Source: Acidobacteriaceae bacterium (lineage in GTDB: Bacteria > Acidobacteriota > Terriglobia > Terriglobales > Acidobacteriaceae). From it: 32,305 nucleotides of DNA. The stretch covers positions 1-32,305 of the forward strand of contig JASIJX010000416.1 in the NCBI GenBank assembly GCA_030049955.1. Reading direction: 5' to 3'. Shown piece by piece: positions 1-7,590 of the stretch (its first letter is position 1; the number at the start of each line of letters is the position of its first letter). The position numbers and the translations under genes are program-made. The notes under the pieces were generated by a model. The model made no database searches. It saw nothing but the letters and a program-made list of their open reading frames with translations, and was not told the origin of the DNA.

Positions 1-862
1 CGATGAAGTAGAGATTGCCCTTTGCATCCATGAGGAACTCGATGGTGCCAGCGTTCTGATAGCCGATTTCGGCGAGACAGCGGCAGAGGGTCAGGCCGAT
101 CTGCTCGCGGAGCTTGGGCGAGACCTGCAGCGATGGCGCTTCTTCGATGAGCTTCTGGTGGCGGCGCTGGATGGAGCACTCGCGTTCGAAGAGCGTGGTC
201 ACGTTGCCGTGCTCGTCGGCGAGAACCTGGAACTCGATGTGGCGCGGGTTCTCGATGAACTTTTCCATGTAGAGGTCGCCGTTGCCGAAGGCGTTGGCGG
301 CCTCAGCATGAGCGGCATGGAAGAGCTGGCCGAGCAACTCGGGCTCGCGAACAATGCGCATGCCGCGCCCGCCGCCGCCGGCCTTGGCCTTGAGGATGAC
401 GGGGTAGCCAATTTTGTCGGCGGTTTCGAGCGCGTCTTCCATCGTGGGCAGAACGCCGTCGGAGCCGGGCAGGATGGGCACCCCGGCCTTCTTCATCGCC
501 TGGCGGGCTTTTTCTTTTTCGCCCATCAGACGCGTGACTTCAGGCGGCGGGCCGATGAACTTGATGTTGGAGGCTCGGCAGACTTCGGCGAAGTTGGCGT
601 TCTCGCTCAGCAGGCCATAGCCAGGATGAATGGCGTCCACGTCGGCGATCTCGGCGGCGGAGATGACGGCCGGCACGTTGAGATAGCTATCGGTGGGCCG
701 CGGCGGGCCAATGCAGATGGCCTCGTCGGCAAAGCGGACGTGGAGCGAGTTGCGGTCGGCCTCGGAGTAGACGGCGACCGTGCGGATGCCGAGTTCCCGG
801 CATGCGTTGATGACGCGGAGTGCAATTTCGCCACGGTTGGCGATGAGAACTTTACGGAACAT
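1..862 (-). CDS. accC: Biotin carboxylase subunit of acetyl-CoA carboxylase (partial, C-terminus beyond window)
   Basis: The minus strand reads open from an ATG at 862 to the window edge, about 287 codons of a protein normally near 450. The N-terminus [18 protein letters not shown] is the classical biotin carboxylase opening. It is followed by the [10 protein letters not shown] segment, the glycine-rich ATP-grasp loop [14 protein letters not shown] and the [12 protein letters not shown] region. The enzyme carboxylates biotin on AccB using ATP and bicarbonate, the first half-reaction of malonyl-CoA synthesis in the cytoplasm. It lies downstream of accB with a 172-base gap, unusually long for an accBC pair. 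No Shine-Dalgarno sequence precedes the ATG: the 32 bases before it are four octamer repeats (see the repeat entry at 863-1019). Family assignment is secure; only the C-terminal part is unseen. Confidence 0.97.
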   Translation of the reverse strand, partial: MFRKVLIANRGEIALRVINACRELGIRTVAVYSEADRNSLHVRFADEAICIGPPRPTDSYLNVPAVISAAEIADVDAIHPGYGLLSENANFAEVCRASNIKFIGPPPEVTRLMGEKEKARQAMKKAGVPILPGSDGVLPTMEDALETADKIGYPVILKAKAGGGGRGMRIVREPELLGQLFHAAHAEAANAFGNGDLYMEKFIENPRHIEFQVLADEHGNVTTLFERECSIQRRHQKLIEEAPSLQVSPKLREQIGLTLCRCLAEIGYQNAGTIEFLMDAKGNLYFI

Positions 863-1019
863 AGTTAGCAAGTCAGCGAGTTAGCAAGTCAGCGAATCGT
901 TAATGACGTCGAGCGGGCTGGAGCGTTCGGGATCAACGGGAGCATTTGCGTCGCCCGATCTTCAGCGAATTTGCAAAACCGCGAGTTCGCTGACTCGCTG
1001 ACTTGCTGACTCGCTGACT
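863..1019 (-). repeat. Inverted pair of 4x octamer arrays between accB and accC
   Basis: Positions 863-894 are four tandem octamers of the form AGTYAGCR. Positions 988-1019 are four octamers that are the reverse complement (YGCTGACT). Folded in the accB-accC transcript the arms align over 32 positions: by my count 27 Watson-Crick pairs, 2 G-U pairs and 3 mismatches, with a 93-base loop. The first arm starts 15 bases after the accB stop and the second arm ends directly at the accC ATG. It could act as an intercistronic RNA hairpin or a mobile or expanding repeat. The structure is plain in the sequence; the function is inferred. Confidence 0.8.
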
Positions 1020-1034
1020 GGCCGCTCTTTTGTG

Positions 1035-1547
1035 CTACGCCGAGCGGATGGCAAACAGCGGCTGGCCGAATTCGACGGGCTGGCCGTTCGTCACCATGCA
1101 CTTGACGATCTCGCCGGAGGCGTCGGCTTCGATCTCGTTCATGAGCTTCATGGCTTCGACGATGCAGATGACCTGGCCCTTTTCGACGCGGTCGCCGGGC
1201 GAAACGAACGCCGACGCGCCGGGCGAGGGCGAACTGTAAAACGTGCCTACGATGGGCGATTTGACGATGTGGAGTCCGGCATCCGGGTCGGCGGAGGGCG
1301 TTGCGGCGGCTGGCGCATGCCCCGCTGCGCTGTGCGCTGCGGGCGGCGGCACGGCGACCGGATGCGCGGCTGCAGGAGCGGCGGCCAGCAGGCGGGCCAA
1401 GTCATTGAGGTTGGCGGGCGCGGCCGTGTGCTCGTGGAACTTAAGGCGGATCTTCAGGTCGCCACGATCAAGGTCGAACTCGGCTACCCCGTGGGCTTTT
1501 AAAAAATCAATGAGTTGTCGCAGGTCGTCAATATCCTGTTGCTTCAT
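1035..1547 (-). CDS. accB: Biotin carboxyl carrier protein of acetyl-CoA carboxylase
   Basis: The protein has 170 residues. It opens MKQQDIDDLRQLIDFLKAHG, the typical AccB N-terminal helix, followed by an Ala/Pro/His-rich flexible linker (about residues 45-90). It ends in a biotinyl domain with PIVGTFYSSPSPG and the biotinylation motif EAMKLMNE; the biotinylated lysine is residue 134. It carries the carboxybiotin between AccC and the carboxyltransferase AccAD. An in-frame ATG at 1568 exists, but the one at 1547 is preceded by AAAGGA at good spacing and matches the family N-terminus, so I chose 1547. It follows pepP by 40 bases, so the two are probably cotranscribed, and it precedes accC. Confidence 0.97.
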   Translation of the reverse strand: MKQQDIDDLRQLIDFLKAHGVAEFDLDRGDLKIRLKFHEHTAAPANLNDLARLLAAAPAAAHPVAVPPPAAHSAAGHAPAAATPSADPDAGLHIVKSPIVGTFYSSPSPGASAFVSPGDRVEKGQVICIVEAMKLMNEIEADASGEIVKCMVTNGQPVEFGQPLFAIRSA

Positions 1548-1587
1548 TCGTTCCTTTGTACTCCGCATACAGAAATACCGCAGGGTT

Positions 1588-2679
1588 TTACAGCTCGATC
1601 AGGGCCTTGGGCGAGGGAGTCAGGACCTCGGCTCCGTTTCGCGTAACGGCCACCATGTCTTCAATACGAATGCCAAACCTGCCGGGCATGTAGATGCCGG
1701 GCTCGATGGTGATGACCATGCCGGAGAGGAGCCTGCTGGTTTGCCCGGCGCCGATGCGCGGCGTTTCGTGAATCTCCAGGCCGACCCCATGGCCGGTGGA
1801 GTGGGTGAATGCGTCTGCCAGTCCCTCCCTGCGCAGAACGCCGCGTGCGGCCTCGTCCACATCGCCACAGCGTGCGCCGGCGGAAACCGCGGCTATTGCT
1901 GCTTCCTGCGCTTCGAGCACTGCCAGATATGCGCTCCGTTCGCCGGGTTTCGGTCTTCCCAGGAAGACGGTGCGGGTCATATCCGAGCAATAACCTTTGA
2001 GGATAACACCGAAGTCGAGGGTCAGGAAGCCTCGGCGGGGCAGAGGGTTGGCGGTTGCGCGGCCGTGCGGCAGGGCAGAGCGCGGGCCGGAGGCGACGAT
2101 GGTTTCGAAAGACATGCCCTCGGCGCCTAGCAACCGAGCCTGATGCTCGAGCTCGGCGGCCACTTCGATTTCGCGCATGCCTGGACGGAAAATGCCGAGC
2201 ATGTGATCGAAGAGCTGGCAGCCGACGAACGCAGCCTTGCGCATGATGGCCAGCTCGGCTTCGTCTTTGACTTGGCGGAGGGGTTCGACGAGAGGCGAGG
2301 CAAGCGGGGCGAGCAGTCCGCGGCGCAGGCGCGCGGGCAGTGCAGCTTTGAGGCGCGCAAGCTCGGCGACGGTGGTGTTGGCGGGGTCGAAGCCGATCTT
2401 CGCTATGCCGGATTGCGCAGCGAGCCACTGCACGGCGACCGCGGCACTGGGGCCGGTGACGATCTCGACTTTGGCGGCGCGTGTCTCGTCTTCGGCCTGC
2501 GCGGTGTAGCGGCCGTCGGTAAACAAGCGCGCCTGAAAACGCGTGACAGCGAGCGCGGCATTGGAACCAGTGAAGCCGCAGAGATAACGGACGTCTGGGA
2601 GGTGAGTGACGAGGAGCCCGTTGAGGCTGGCGCGGGTGAGCTTGCGGCGCAACGCGCCCATGCGGCGGAGGTGGTCCAC
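1588..2679 (-). CDS. pepP: Xaa-Pro aminopeptidase / M24 family metallopeptidase
   Basis: The 363-residue protein has the two-part M24 layout: an N-terminal creatinase-like domain (LLVTHLPDVRYLCGFTGSN) and a C-terminal pita-bread domain. All dinuclear metal ligands are present: Asp in LDFGVILKGYCSD (two Asp), His in THSTGHGVGLEIHE, Glu in ITIEPGIYMP and Glu in GIRIEDMV. It removes an N-terminal residue preceding proline, in the cytoplasm. The family's short form (about 350-360 residues) sits next to efp or accBC in many bacteria, which fits here. The chosen start is GTG at 2679, which matches relatives in length; ATG at 2661 is the alternative. Neither has a clear ribosome binding site. The symbol pepP versus pepQ/ypdF cannot be settled by eye. 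Confidence 0.92.
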   Translation of the reverse strand: MDHLRRMGALRRKLTRASLNGLLVTHLPDVRYLCGFTGSNAALAVTRFQARLFTDGRYTAQAEDETRAAKVEIVTGPSAAVAVQWLAAQSGIAKIGFDPANTTVAELARLKAALPARLRRGLLAPLASPLVEPLRQVKDEAELAIMRKAAFVGCQLFDHMLGIFRPGMREIEVAAELEHQARLLGAEGMSFETIVASGPRSALPHGRATANPLPRRGFLTLDFGVILKGYCSDMTRTVFLGRPKPGERSAYLAVLEAQEAAIAAVSAGARCGDVDEAARGVLRREGLADAFTHSTGHGVGLEIHETPRIGAGQTSRLLSGMVITIEPGIYMPGRFGIRIEDMVAVTRNGAEVLTPSPKALIEL

Positions 2680-2697
2680 GGGTTCTGTTGTAGCACG

Positions 2698-2840
2698 GGA
2701 GAGCAGGGAACAGGGAACAGGGAACAGGGAACAGTTTTTTAAATCGACTCTCGTCCTAACGGGATCGGTCGTTCAAATTTCCATGAGCGCGAGTGGCAAA
2801 CTCGGATCGAGAGGTTTTTCTGATCCCTGTTCCCTATTCC
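2698..2840 (-). repeat. Inverted heptamer arrays between HTH gene and pepP
   Basis: Positions 2704-2734 hold four tandem copies of CAGGGAA plus three bases. Positions 2825-2840 hold about two complementary units (CCCTGTTCCCTATTCC), able to form a 16-bp stem with the array in several registers, one position being imperfect. In minus-strand transcripts the small arm follows the HTH stop by about 8 bases and the large array ends 18 bases before the pepP GTG. This is the same design as at 863-1019 with a different unit. Confidence 0.75.
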
Positions 2841-2847
2841 TTGCGGG

Positions 2848-3114
2848 TTACAGCGCCGACTGTACCGGCTTCTTCTTCGTTGCGTCGACTTCCGGGCTGG
2901 AGTGCATGTCGCTCTGGCGGTCCATCCACTCGTCGAGGCGGCTGCGCTTGAAGCGCCAGCGGTTGCCGAGCTTGAATGCAGGAACGAAGCCCTCGGAGGC
3001 GTATTTGTAGAGCGTGTCGGGTGAGATTCCGAGATAGCCGGAGGCCTGGCGGATGTCCATGACTTCGCGAACTTCGGGAACTAACAGATTGGAGCGGGCC
3101 GCGGCGTTGCGCAT
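2848..3114 (-). CDS. Small helix-turn-helix (excisionase/MerR-like) DNA-binding protein
   Basis: The 88-residue protein carries an HTH_17-type winged helix: MDIRQASGYLGISPDTLYKY, then a wing VPAFKLGNRWRFKRSRLDEWM, about residues 19-70. This fold occurs in phage excisionases and in many small chromosomal regulators, where it binds DNA. The longer reading frame to 3201 is disfavoured because ATG 3114 has GGAGG six bases upstream and a good promoter lies at 3173-3201, inside the longer frame. The C-terminal tail is charged and probably disordered. No integrase, tyrosine recombinase or phage gene lies nearby, so a chromosomal regulator is more likely than an Xis. The target is unknown; pepP-accB-accC downstream on the same strand could be one. 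Confidence 0.85.
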   Translation of the reverse strand: MRNAAARSNLLVPEVREVMDIRQASGYLGISPDTLYKYASEGFVPAFKLGNRWRFKRSRLDEWMDRQSDMHSSPEVDATKKKPVQSAL

Positions 3115-3172
3115 ACGTGCCTCCGGGAAAAGGGTGCAGGGCGGATTCCGGCGTACCTGCCGGTAATTTTGT

Positions 3173-3201
3173 ATATAACGCGGGATTGGCGGGGAGTTCA
3201 A
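3173..3201 (-). promoter_or_regulatory. Sigma70-type promoter for the HTH gene
   Basis: On the minus strand TTGAAC (3201-3196) is followed after exactly 17 bases by TTATAT (3178-3173). Transcription would start near 3166, giving a leader of about 50 bases with GGAGG before ATG 3114. This is prediction by consensus only. Confidence 0.5.
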
Positions 3202-3443
3202 GGATTTTCAGGAATTTACCTGTGATTAGTCCAGTTTCGAATTCCCATTCCGGTGCAGGGCGCGGGACCGCAGCCTAGCTGTTGGGGAACTGGAGGAATC
3301 GGGCCCCAGATGTAGGGTTGATGTGACGGATGGTACTCAAAAACGGCGAGTCAGCCGGGCTGCGCCGGGTAGCGAGTCAGCGGGTTAGCGGGGATACTGG
3401 CGAGATTGCTGCCGTCATTGAATCCGGGCTGGTCGCTCGTTGA
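3202..3443. other. Non-coding spacer with unpaired octamer repeats
   Basis: I see no credible gene here. Octamers of the family found at 863-1019 recur at 3349-3356 (AGTCAGCC), 3375-3382 (AGTCAGCG) and 3383-3390 (GGTTAGCG), but I found no complementary arm nearby. Confidence 0.6.
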
Positions 3444-3478
3444 AAAAAGAGGCCCGCCTTAACGGCGGGCCTCTTTTT
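3444..3478 (-). terminator. Strong intrinsic terminator after the M48 protease gene
   Basis: Arms 3444-3458 and 3464-3478 are perfect reverse complements (15 bp, including a GGCGGGCC core) around the 5-base loop TTAAC, flanked by A-runs on one side and T-runs on the other. It starts 20 bases past the protease stop at 3499. The symmetry allows termination in both directions. Confidence 0.9.
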
Positions 3479-3498
3479 CGTGATCTTGTCTTCGCTGC

Positions 3499-4950
3499 TC
3501 AGTTCTGGTCGTCGCGGCGATGTAGCGTTGGCTGGTCTGTACCATTGTCATTGCCGTTGTCCCCGCCCTGACTGCCATCCTGGTCGTTGGGATTGTTGCT
3601 GGCGCGGCGAAGCGATGGACGAGTGATGCCCTTGGTGTCGGTCAGGCGGCGCTTGTTCTCAATGCGGGCGAGGCGTGCCTTGACGTCGTCGAACTCTGAC
3701 GTTGTGACCATGTATTCGGCCTTGGGCGGCAGAATGCGGGCGATCTCCTCTTGCGTGTGGAGAATGCGATCGGGCGTCTGCGGGTGGTCGCTGAAGGCTT
3801 TGGCTACCAGGCCGGGTTTGCGCTTTTCGAGTGCCTGGATTTTTTCAAAGAAGCTGATGAAGGCCTGCGGATCGTAGCCGGCGCGGTACATATACTGAAC
3901 GCCCAGGTAGTCGGCCTGCGCCTCGAAGTCGCGCGAGAACTGCAGGAAGGCAATTGGGATGGCAAGCGAGCTGGCTTCGTAGATGCCGTAGCCGGTCCAG
4001 CTTCCGCCGGCGAGAATGATGAGCGGAATAGTGCCGAGCTGCGCGTAGTTCATGCGCGTCATCTCGCGGGCCGCGTGGTGCGCGCAGACGTGGGCAGTTT
4101 CATGGGCCATGACGCCGGCCAGCTCAGCCTCTTCGTCGGCATTGAGGATGAGGCCGGAGTTGACATAGAAGAATCCGCCGGGCAGGGCGAAGGCGTTGAT
4201 TTCATCCGAGTCGATCACCTTGATGGTGAAGGGCACCTTGCAATCGGAATTCTTAACGATGTTCTGGCCGATGCGGTTGACGTACTCGTCGACGACCGGG
4301 TCGGTGATGAAACGCGCGCTCTTTTCGAGCTCGTCGGCGTACTGCTTGCCCATTTTGATCTCGGACTCGGTAGAGTACCAGTTGCCCATGCCGCGGCCGC
4401 CGATGTCCCGATTGCCGACGGCGCTCACGTCCTCAATGCTGCCGGGCTTGATCTTGATCATTTCGCTGCCCGGCTCAACCACTTTGTCGGGATCGACCTT
4501 GACGTTCTCGTCGTCCGCGTCCTTATCCTTCTTCTTGTCCTTGTCCTTCTTGTTCTTATCGGCGCAAGGAGGCGGAGCGGCGTCGCCGCCTACCGGCGTG
4601 GTGCCAGGCTTGGCGGAGGTATCGCAGGGATTGTCGGTGGTCGAAGCCGGCTGCTGGGCAGGTTGTTGGGCCGGTTGCTGCGTGGCCTGATCGTTGCTCT
4701 GCTGCTTGCCTGCTGGAGGCGCCGCCTGGTCGCTGCCGACCGGGGTGGTTCCCGGCGCGGGTTGCGCGGAAGGCGTGCCGGAGGGCGCAGGGGTGGACTG
4801 AGCGCTGGGTGAACTGGCAGGAGGGTTCTGCGACCCGCTGGCCTGCGATCCGTTTGATTGGCCGGTTGACTGCGCGGAGAGCCCAGCGGAAAGGGCCAGG
4901 ACCAGACCGGTCAGCATGGCAGACCGCAAACCCATTGAATTTGCCCTCAT
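3499..4950 (-). CDS. Exported M48-family zinc metalloprotease with long low-complexity linker
   Basis: The 483-residue protein begins with a signal peptide (residues 1-26, MRANSMGLRSAMLTGLVLAL, cleavage after LSA). A Gln/Ala/Pro/Ser-rich stretch (about 27-130) includes QQPA repeats and two copies of PGTTPVG-(S/G)-D. A Lys/Asp-rich block (about 131-150) follows, then an M48 peptidase domain. The zinc site is HETAH (His283, Glu284, His287) with the third ligand Glu343 in FEAQAD. Relatives (BepA/YfgC, LoiP type) act in the periplasm on misfolded or outer-membrane proteins. There are no C-terminal TPR repeats; the tail is Asn/Asp/Gly-rich. ATG 4950 is chosen because GGAGG lies six bases upstream; a frame extending to 5025 lacks a signal peptide start. 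The gene is monocistronic, closed by the terminator at 3444-3478. Confidence 0.93.
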   Translation of the reverse strand: MRANSMGLRSAMLTGLVLALSAGLSAQSTGQSNGSQASGSQNPPASSPSAQSTPAPSGTPSAQPAPGTTPVGSDQAAPPAGKQQSNDQATQQPAQQPAQQPASTTDNPCDTSAKPGTTPVGGDAAPPPCADKNKKDKDKKKDKDADDENVKVDPDKVVEPGSEMIKIKPGSIEDVSAVGNRDIGGRGMGNWYSTESEIKMGKQYADELEKSARFITDPVVDEYVNRIGQNIVKNSDCKVPFTIKVIDSDEINAFALPGGFFYVNSGLILNADEEAELAGVMAHETAHVCAHHAAREMTRMNYAQLGTIPLIILAGGSWTGYGIYEASSLAIPIAFLQFSRDFEAQADYLGVQYMYRAGYDPQAFISFFEKIQALEKRKPGLVAKAFSDHPQTPDRILHTQEEIARILPPKAEYMVTTSEFDDVKARLARIENKRRLTDTKGITRPSLRRASNNPNDQDGSQGGDNGNDNGTDQPTLHRRDDQN

Positions 4951-5151
4951 AACCAACCTCCAGCGCGAAGTTACACGGCCGCCCGGCAATGCCGCTTCGC
5001 TTACCGGTTTAGACGCAAGTATCATCCGGAACGGCAGCCGGGAAAAGGGAATTATTAGCTTACCGGAGTGGGCCCCTGAAACGGTATTGCGATGACACTT
5101 GGAGCCTGGATCGCGGTGGATTAGATTGAGAGGACGGAACCGGAGGAAGGC

Positions 5152-7353
5152 GTGCGGGCAGCGAGACTAAGCGCGGCAGTTCTGGTCTTATACGGAGCCG
5201 TGGCCTGGAGCCAGGCGACGGCCAGGGGCGCGCATCCTCGTGCCAGCGCGACGCATAATGGCAGCGCAGCGATGCGCGAAAACCCGCCCGGACCGGTATT
5301 TGATGCGACCCGACTGGGCGCTCCCATCTTGCTGGACAAAGGTTGGCGCGTGGGGATCACGGCCGATCCGGCGGCGGCACAGCCGGGGTTCGACGATTCC
5401 GGATGGGCAATCCGGGACGCGGGCGAGGCGATGGCCGATGTGCCCGACCAGGATGCGGATGATGAGCCTGCGGCGAAGGCTGGCGCTGAGGGTGAGCAAT
5501 TGTCCAGCGGGCATGTGCAGGTGCATGTTGGCCTGCCTGAGGACGAACGGCACCGGTATGCGTGGTTCCGGATGCATGTGCGGCTGACGCCGAATCACGG
5601 GCCGGTGGCGCTGGTGGTCGAGCTGCCGGTGGTGCGGAGCACAACTTTCGGCGCCGGCTCAACCGGTCCGACGACGGATGTGTTCGCGAACGGACAGTTG
5701 ATCCATCCTGATGGGCCGCACGGCGATCATCCGGCGCGTTACCAGGAGATTACGCGGCTCTACCGGCTGAACGTACCACCGAACCAGACCGAGCTGACGC
5801 TGGCGCTGCGGACCATTTACATTCCCTTCGGCTACTCGGCGTATACGAATTTCTTTGTCAACCGGACGTTGCGGCTTGGGGATCCGACGGATCTCGAGCG
5901 CTATGTCGAGCTGTGGGAGAATCACAACCTGTTCGAAAGGTTGCCGCGGCTGGTGTATTCGGTTTTGCTGGTGGTGCTGGCGGGATTTCTGCTCGCGCTG
6001 TATGTGGCGCAGAAGGGCCACAACGAATACTTGTGGCTGGCGCTGCATGAGCTAGCAATGGCGCCGGTTGGCTTTGTGGAGATGGCTGGGAGCTCCGGGC
6101 GGCTGGACAGTCTGTGGTTTGCGGCGCTGGTTCTGCAGCTTTATCTTGTCTCGGCTTACTTGTTCTTTGAGTTCCTGATGTCCTTCCTGTCGCTGAAACG
6201 GCGCTGGTACACGCAGGGTCTGCGGTACACGTCACCGATCCTGGCGGGCGTGGCACCTACGCTGCTGCTGGTGGGGCATAACAACTCGCTGGTAGCGGCG
6301 GCGCTGACAATCGTGTTTGTGGGCAGCCTGTTGTGGATTGGGGTCTGGCTGATCTTTACCGTTGTCACGCTGCTGGCGGCATCGCTGCGGCGGAACTTCG
6401 AGGCAGGACTGCTGCTAGTGCCGCTGGTGCTCAGCATCGTGGGCAGCATTGAGCCGGCGATGACGGCGGGCATGAGCGAGTTCATGGGCCGGCCGTACCA
6501 TGAGCCATTCACCTTCATGGCGGGCCCGATTCCTATCCGCCTTGCGTCGATTGCCGATTTCACCGGCGTGCTGGCGATCGTGATCATCATCTTCGGGCGC
6601 TTCCTGCGCATCCAGCGCGAGCAGCAGCATGCGACCAGCGAACTGGCGGCGGCGCGAAACATGCAGGAGCTGATGATCCCGCAGGAAAAGGTGGAAACGC
6701 CGGGGTTCGAGATCGAGTCCGTATACACGCCGGCGAATGAGGTTGGCGGGGACTTTTACCACGTGCAGACCGTGGGCGATGGTGGCTTACTTGTAGTGAT
6801 TGGAGACGTGGCCGGCAAGGGAATGAAGGCCGCGATGAACGTTTCCATGATCATGGGCGCGCTGCGAAGGATGAACGAGCAGAGTCCGGCGCGGATTCTG
6901 GAAGAGTTGAACCGCGTTCTGGTGGGGACCGAAAGCTTTACCACCTGCCAGGCGGCGTTGTTTGGAACCGATGGCGAACTGGTGCTGGCCAACGCCGGCC
7001 ATCTGCCGCCCTACCTGAACAGCCAGGAGATTTCGGTGCCCGGCGGGCTGCCGCTGGGGTTCGTTTTCGAGACAAAGCGCGAAGATGTGCGGCTGTATCT
7101 TCATCCCGGCGACCGCGTGCTGCTGTTGTCGGATGGGGTAGTCGAGGCCCGGCGGCCCTCGGGTGAGTTGTTCGGTTTTGAGCGCGTGCACAACCTGAGC
7201 AACCAGTCGGCGTTTACCATCGCCGACATGGCGCGGAGCTTCGGCCAAGAGGACGATATCACGGTGTTGACCGTGCGCCGCATGCCGAAGTTGCCACCAA
7301 AGCCGGCCAAGGCGGCACTGGAACCGGCGCTCGAGGGCGCGGCGGCGGGATGA
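5152..7353 (+). CDS. Membrane SpoIIE/PP2C-type serine phosphatase with extracytoplasmic sensor and 7TM region
   Basis: The 733-residue protein has an N-terminal signal/anchor and an extracytoplasmic beta-sandwich-like domain (about 40-250) with a GFDDSGW motif. About seven membrane helices follow (about 262-480), beginning LVYSVLLVVLAGFLLALYVA. A short coiled segment (about 489-515) links to a SpoIIE phosphatase domain (about 515-712). Metal-site motifs are visible: GGDFYHV (about 530), GDVAGKG (551), ANAGHLPPY (612), LLLSDGVVEA (657) and QEDDITVLTV (699). Such proteins dephosphorylate anti-sigma-factor antagonists in response to external signals. No partner (STAS or anti-sigma) gene is adjacent. 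The GTG start at 5152 is preceded by GGAGGAAGG. A weak promoter may lie at 5099-5127 (TTGGAG, 17 bases, TAGATT). The ligand is unknown. Confidence 0.92.
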   Translation: MRAARLSAAVLVLYGAVAWSQATARGAHPRASATHNGSAAMRENPPGPVFDATRLGAPILLDKGWRVGITADPAAAQPGFDDSGWAIRDAGEAMADVPDQDADDEPAAKAGAEGEQLSSGHVQVHVGLPEDERHRYAWFRMHVRLTPNHGPVALVVELPVVRSTTFGAGSTGPTTDVFANGQLIHPDGPHGDHPARYQEITRLYRLNVPPNQTELTLALRTIYIPFGYSAYTNFFVNRTLRLGDPTDLERYVELWENHNLFERLPRLVYSVLLVVLAGFLLALYVAQKGHNEYLWLALHELAMAPVGFVEMAGSSGRLDSLWFAALVLQLYLVSAYLFFEFLMSFLSLKRRWYTQGLRYTSPILAGVAPTLLLVGHNNSLVAAALTIVFVGSLLWIGVWLIFTVVTLLAASLRRNFEAGLLLVPLVLSIVGSIEPAMTAGMSEFMGRPYHEPFTFMAGPIPIRLASIADFTGVLAIVIIIFGRFLRIQREQQHATSELAAARNMQELMIPQEKVETPGFEIESVYTPANEVGGDFYHVQTVGDGGLLVVIGDVAGKGMKAAMNVSMIMGALRRMNEQSPARILEELNRVLVGTESFTTCQAALFGTDGELVLANAGHLPPYLNSQEISVPGGLPLGFVFETKREDVRLYLHPGDRVLLLSDGVVEARRPSGELFGFERVHNLSNQSAFTIADMARSFGQEDDITVLTVRRMPKLPPKPAKAALEPALEGAAAG

Positions 7354-7380
7354 GGCGCTGGAGACCTGTCCCAAGTTTTC

Positions 7381-7410
7381 TTGACCATCAACGGCCGGTT
7401 CTGGTCTACT
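7381..7410 (+). promoter_or_regulatory. Possible promoter for the ilvA leader transcript
   Basis: TTGACC at 7381-7386 is followed after 18 bases by TCTACT at 7405-7410, with an expected start near 7417. This would give a leader of about 210 bases ahead of ilvA. Consensus match only. Confidence 0.35.
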
Positions 7411-7425
7411 TCAAGATAACGTCAG

Positions 7426-7518
7426 ATGAACCAGATCTCCGCCGTCCGCGTGCCTGCCCCGATTCGCAAGATGCGAATTAGCGGGTCTATGCACATTGGA
7501 AAAGTGCACGCGGGGTAG
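7426..7518 (+). CDS. Possible 30-codon leader ORF upstream of ilvA
   Basis: ATG at 7426 opens a 30-codon frame ending in TAG at 7516-7518. The peptide has four Ile and three Val residues but no run of them. There is no Shine-Dalgarno sequence; if transcription starts near 7417 it would be almost leaderless. Its 3' end runs through the hairpins described next, so translation could affect their folding. It may equally be chance. Confidence 0.2.
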   Translation: MNQISAVRVPAPIRKMRISGSMHIGKVHAG

Positions 7519-7590
7519 ACCGGGTCTGACGGAAGAATCGGGCGAATATACAGGCCACCCCGCACACGCGGTGGTGGCTTTTGTGTTTCT
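7458..7590 (+). promoter_or_regulatory. Structured leader RNA candidate upstream of ilvA (riboswitch- or attenuator-like)
   Basis: Several helices are readable. A closing 8-bp helix joins 7458-7465 and 7535-7542. Inside it, 7484-7489 pairs with 7516-7521 and 7490-7494 pairs with 7504-7508. A competing hairpin, 7462-7468 with 7472-7478 (ATTCGCA/TGCGAAT, loop AGA), excludes the closing helix. GCGGGG at 7510-7515 could also pair with CCCCGC at 7558-7563, which would break the terminator-like hairpin at 7554-7578. Such mutually exclusive pairs ahead of a U-tract are what a transcriptional switch looks like. I do not recognise a known riboswitch class. Confidence 0.4.
7554..7590 (+). terminator. 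Terminator-like hairpin with T-rich tail, 37 bases before ilvA
   Basis: 7554-7563 pairs with 7568-7578 (10 bp with a single bulged T at 7572, loop ACAC), followed by TTTTGTGTTTCT. It could end the upstream phosphatase transcript or serve as the regulated terminator of an ilvA leader. Confidence 0.5.

Noticed and set aside
158..868. 236-residue plus-strand frame over accC
   Set aside because: It lies antisense to an unmistakable accC reading frame; long shadow frames are expected in GC-rich genes.
863..1019. CRISPR-like array
   Set aside because: Units are contiguous 8-mers with no spacers and no cas genes.
889..1101. 70-residue minus frame across the octamer hairpin
   Set aside because: Its codons are largely the repeat itself and it overlaps the end of accB; no ribosome binding site.
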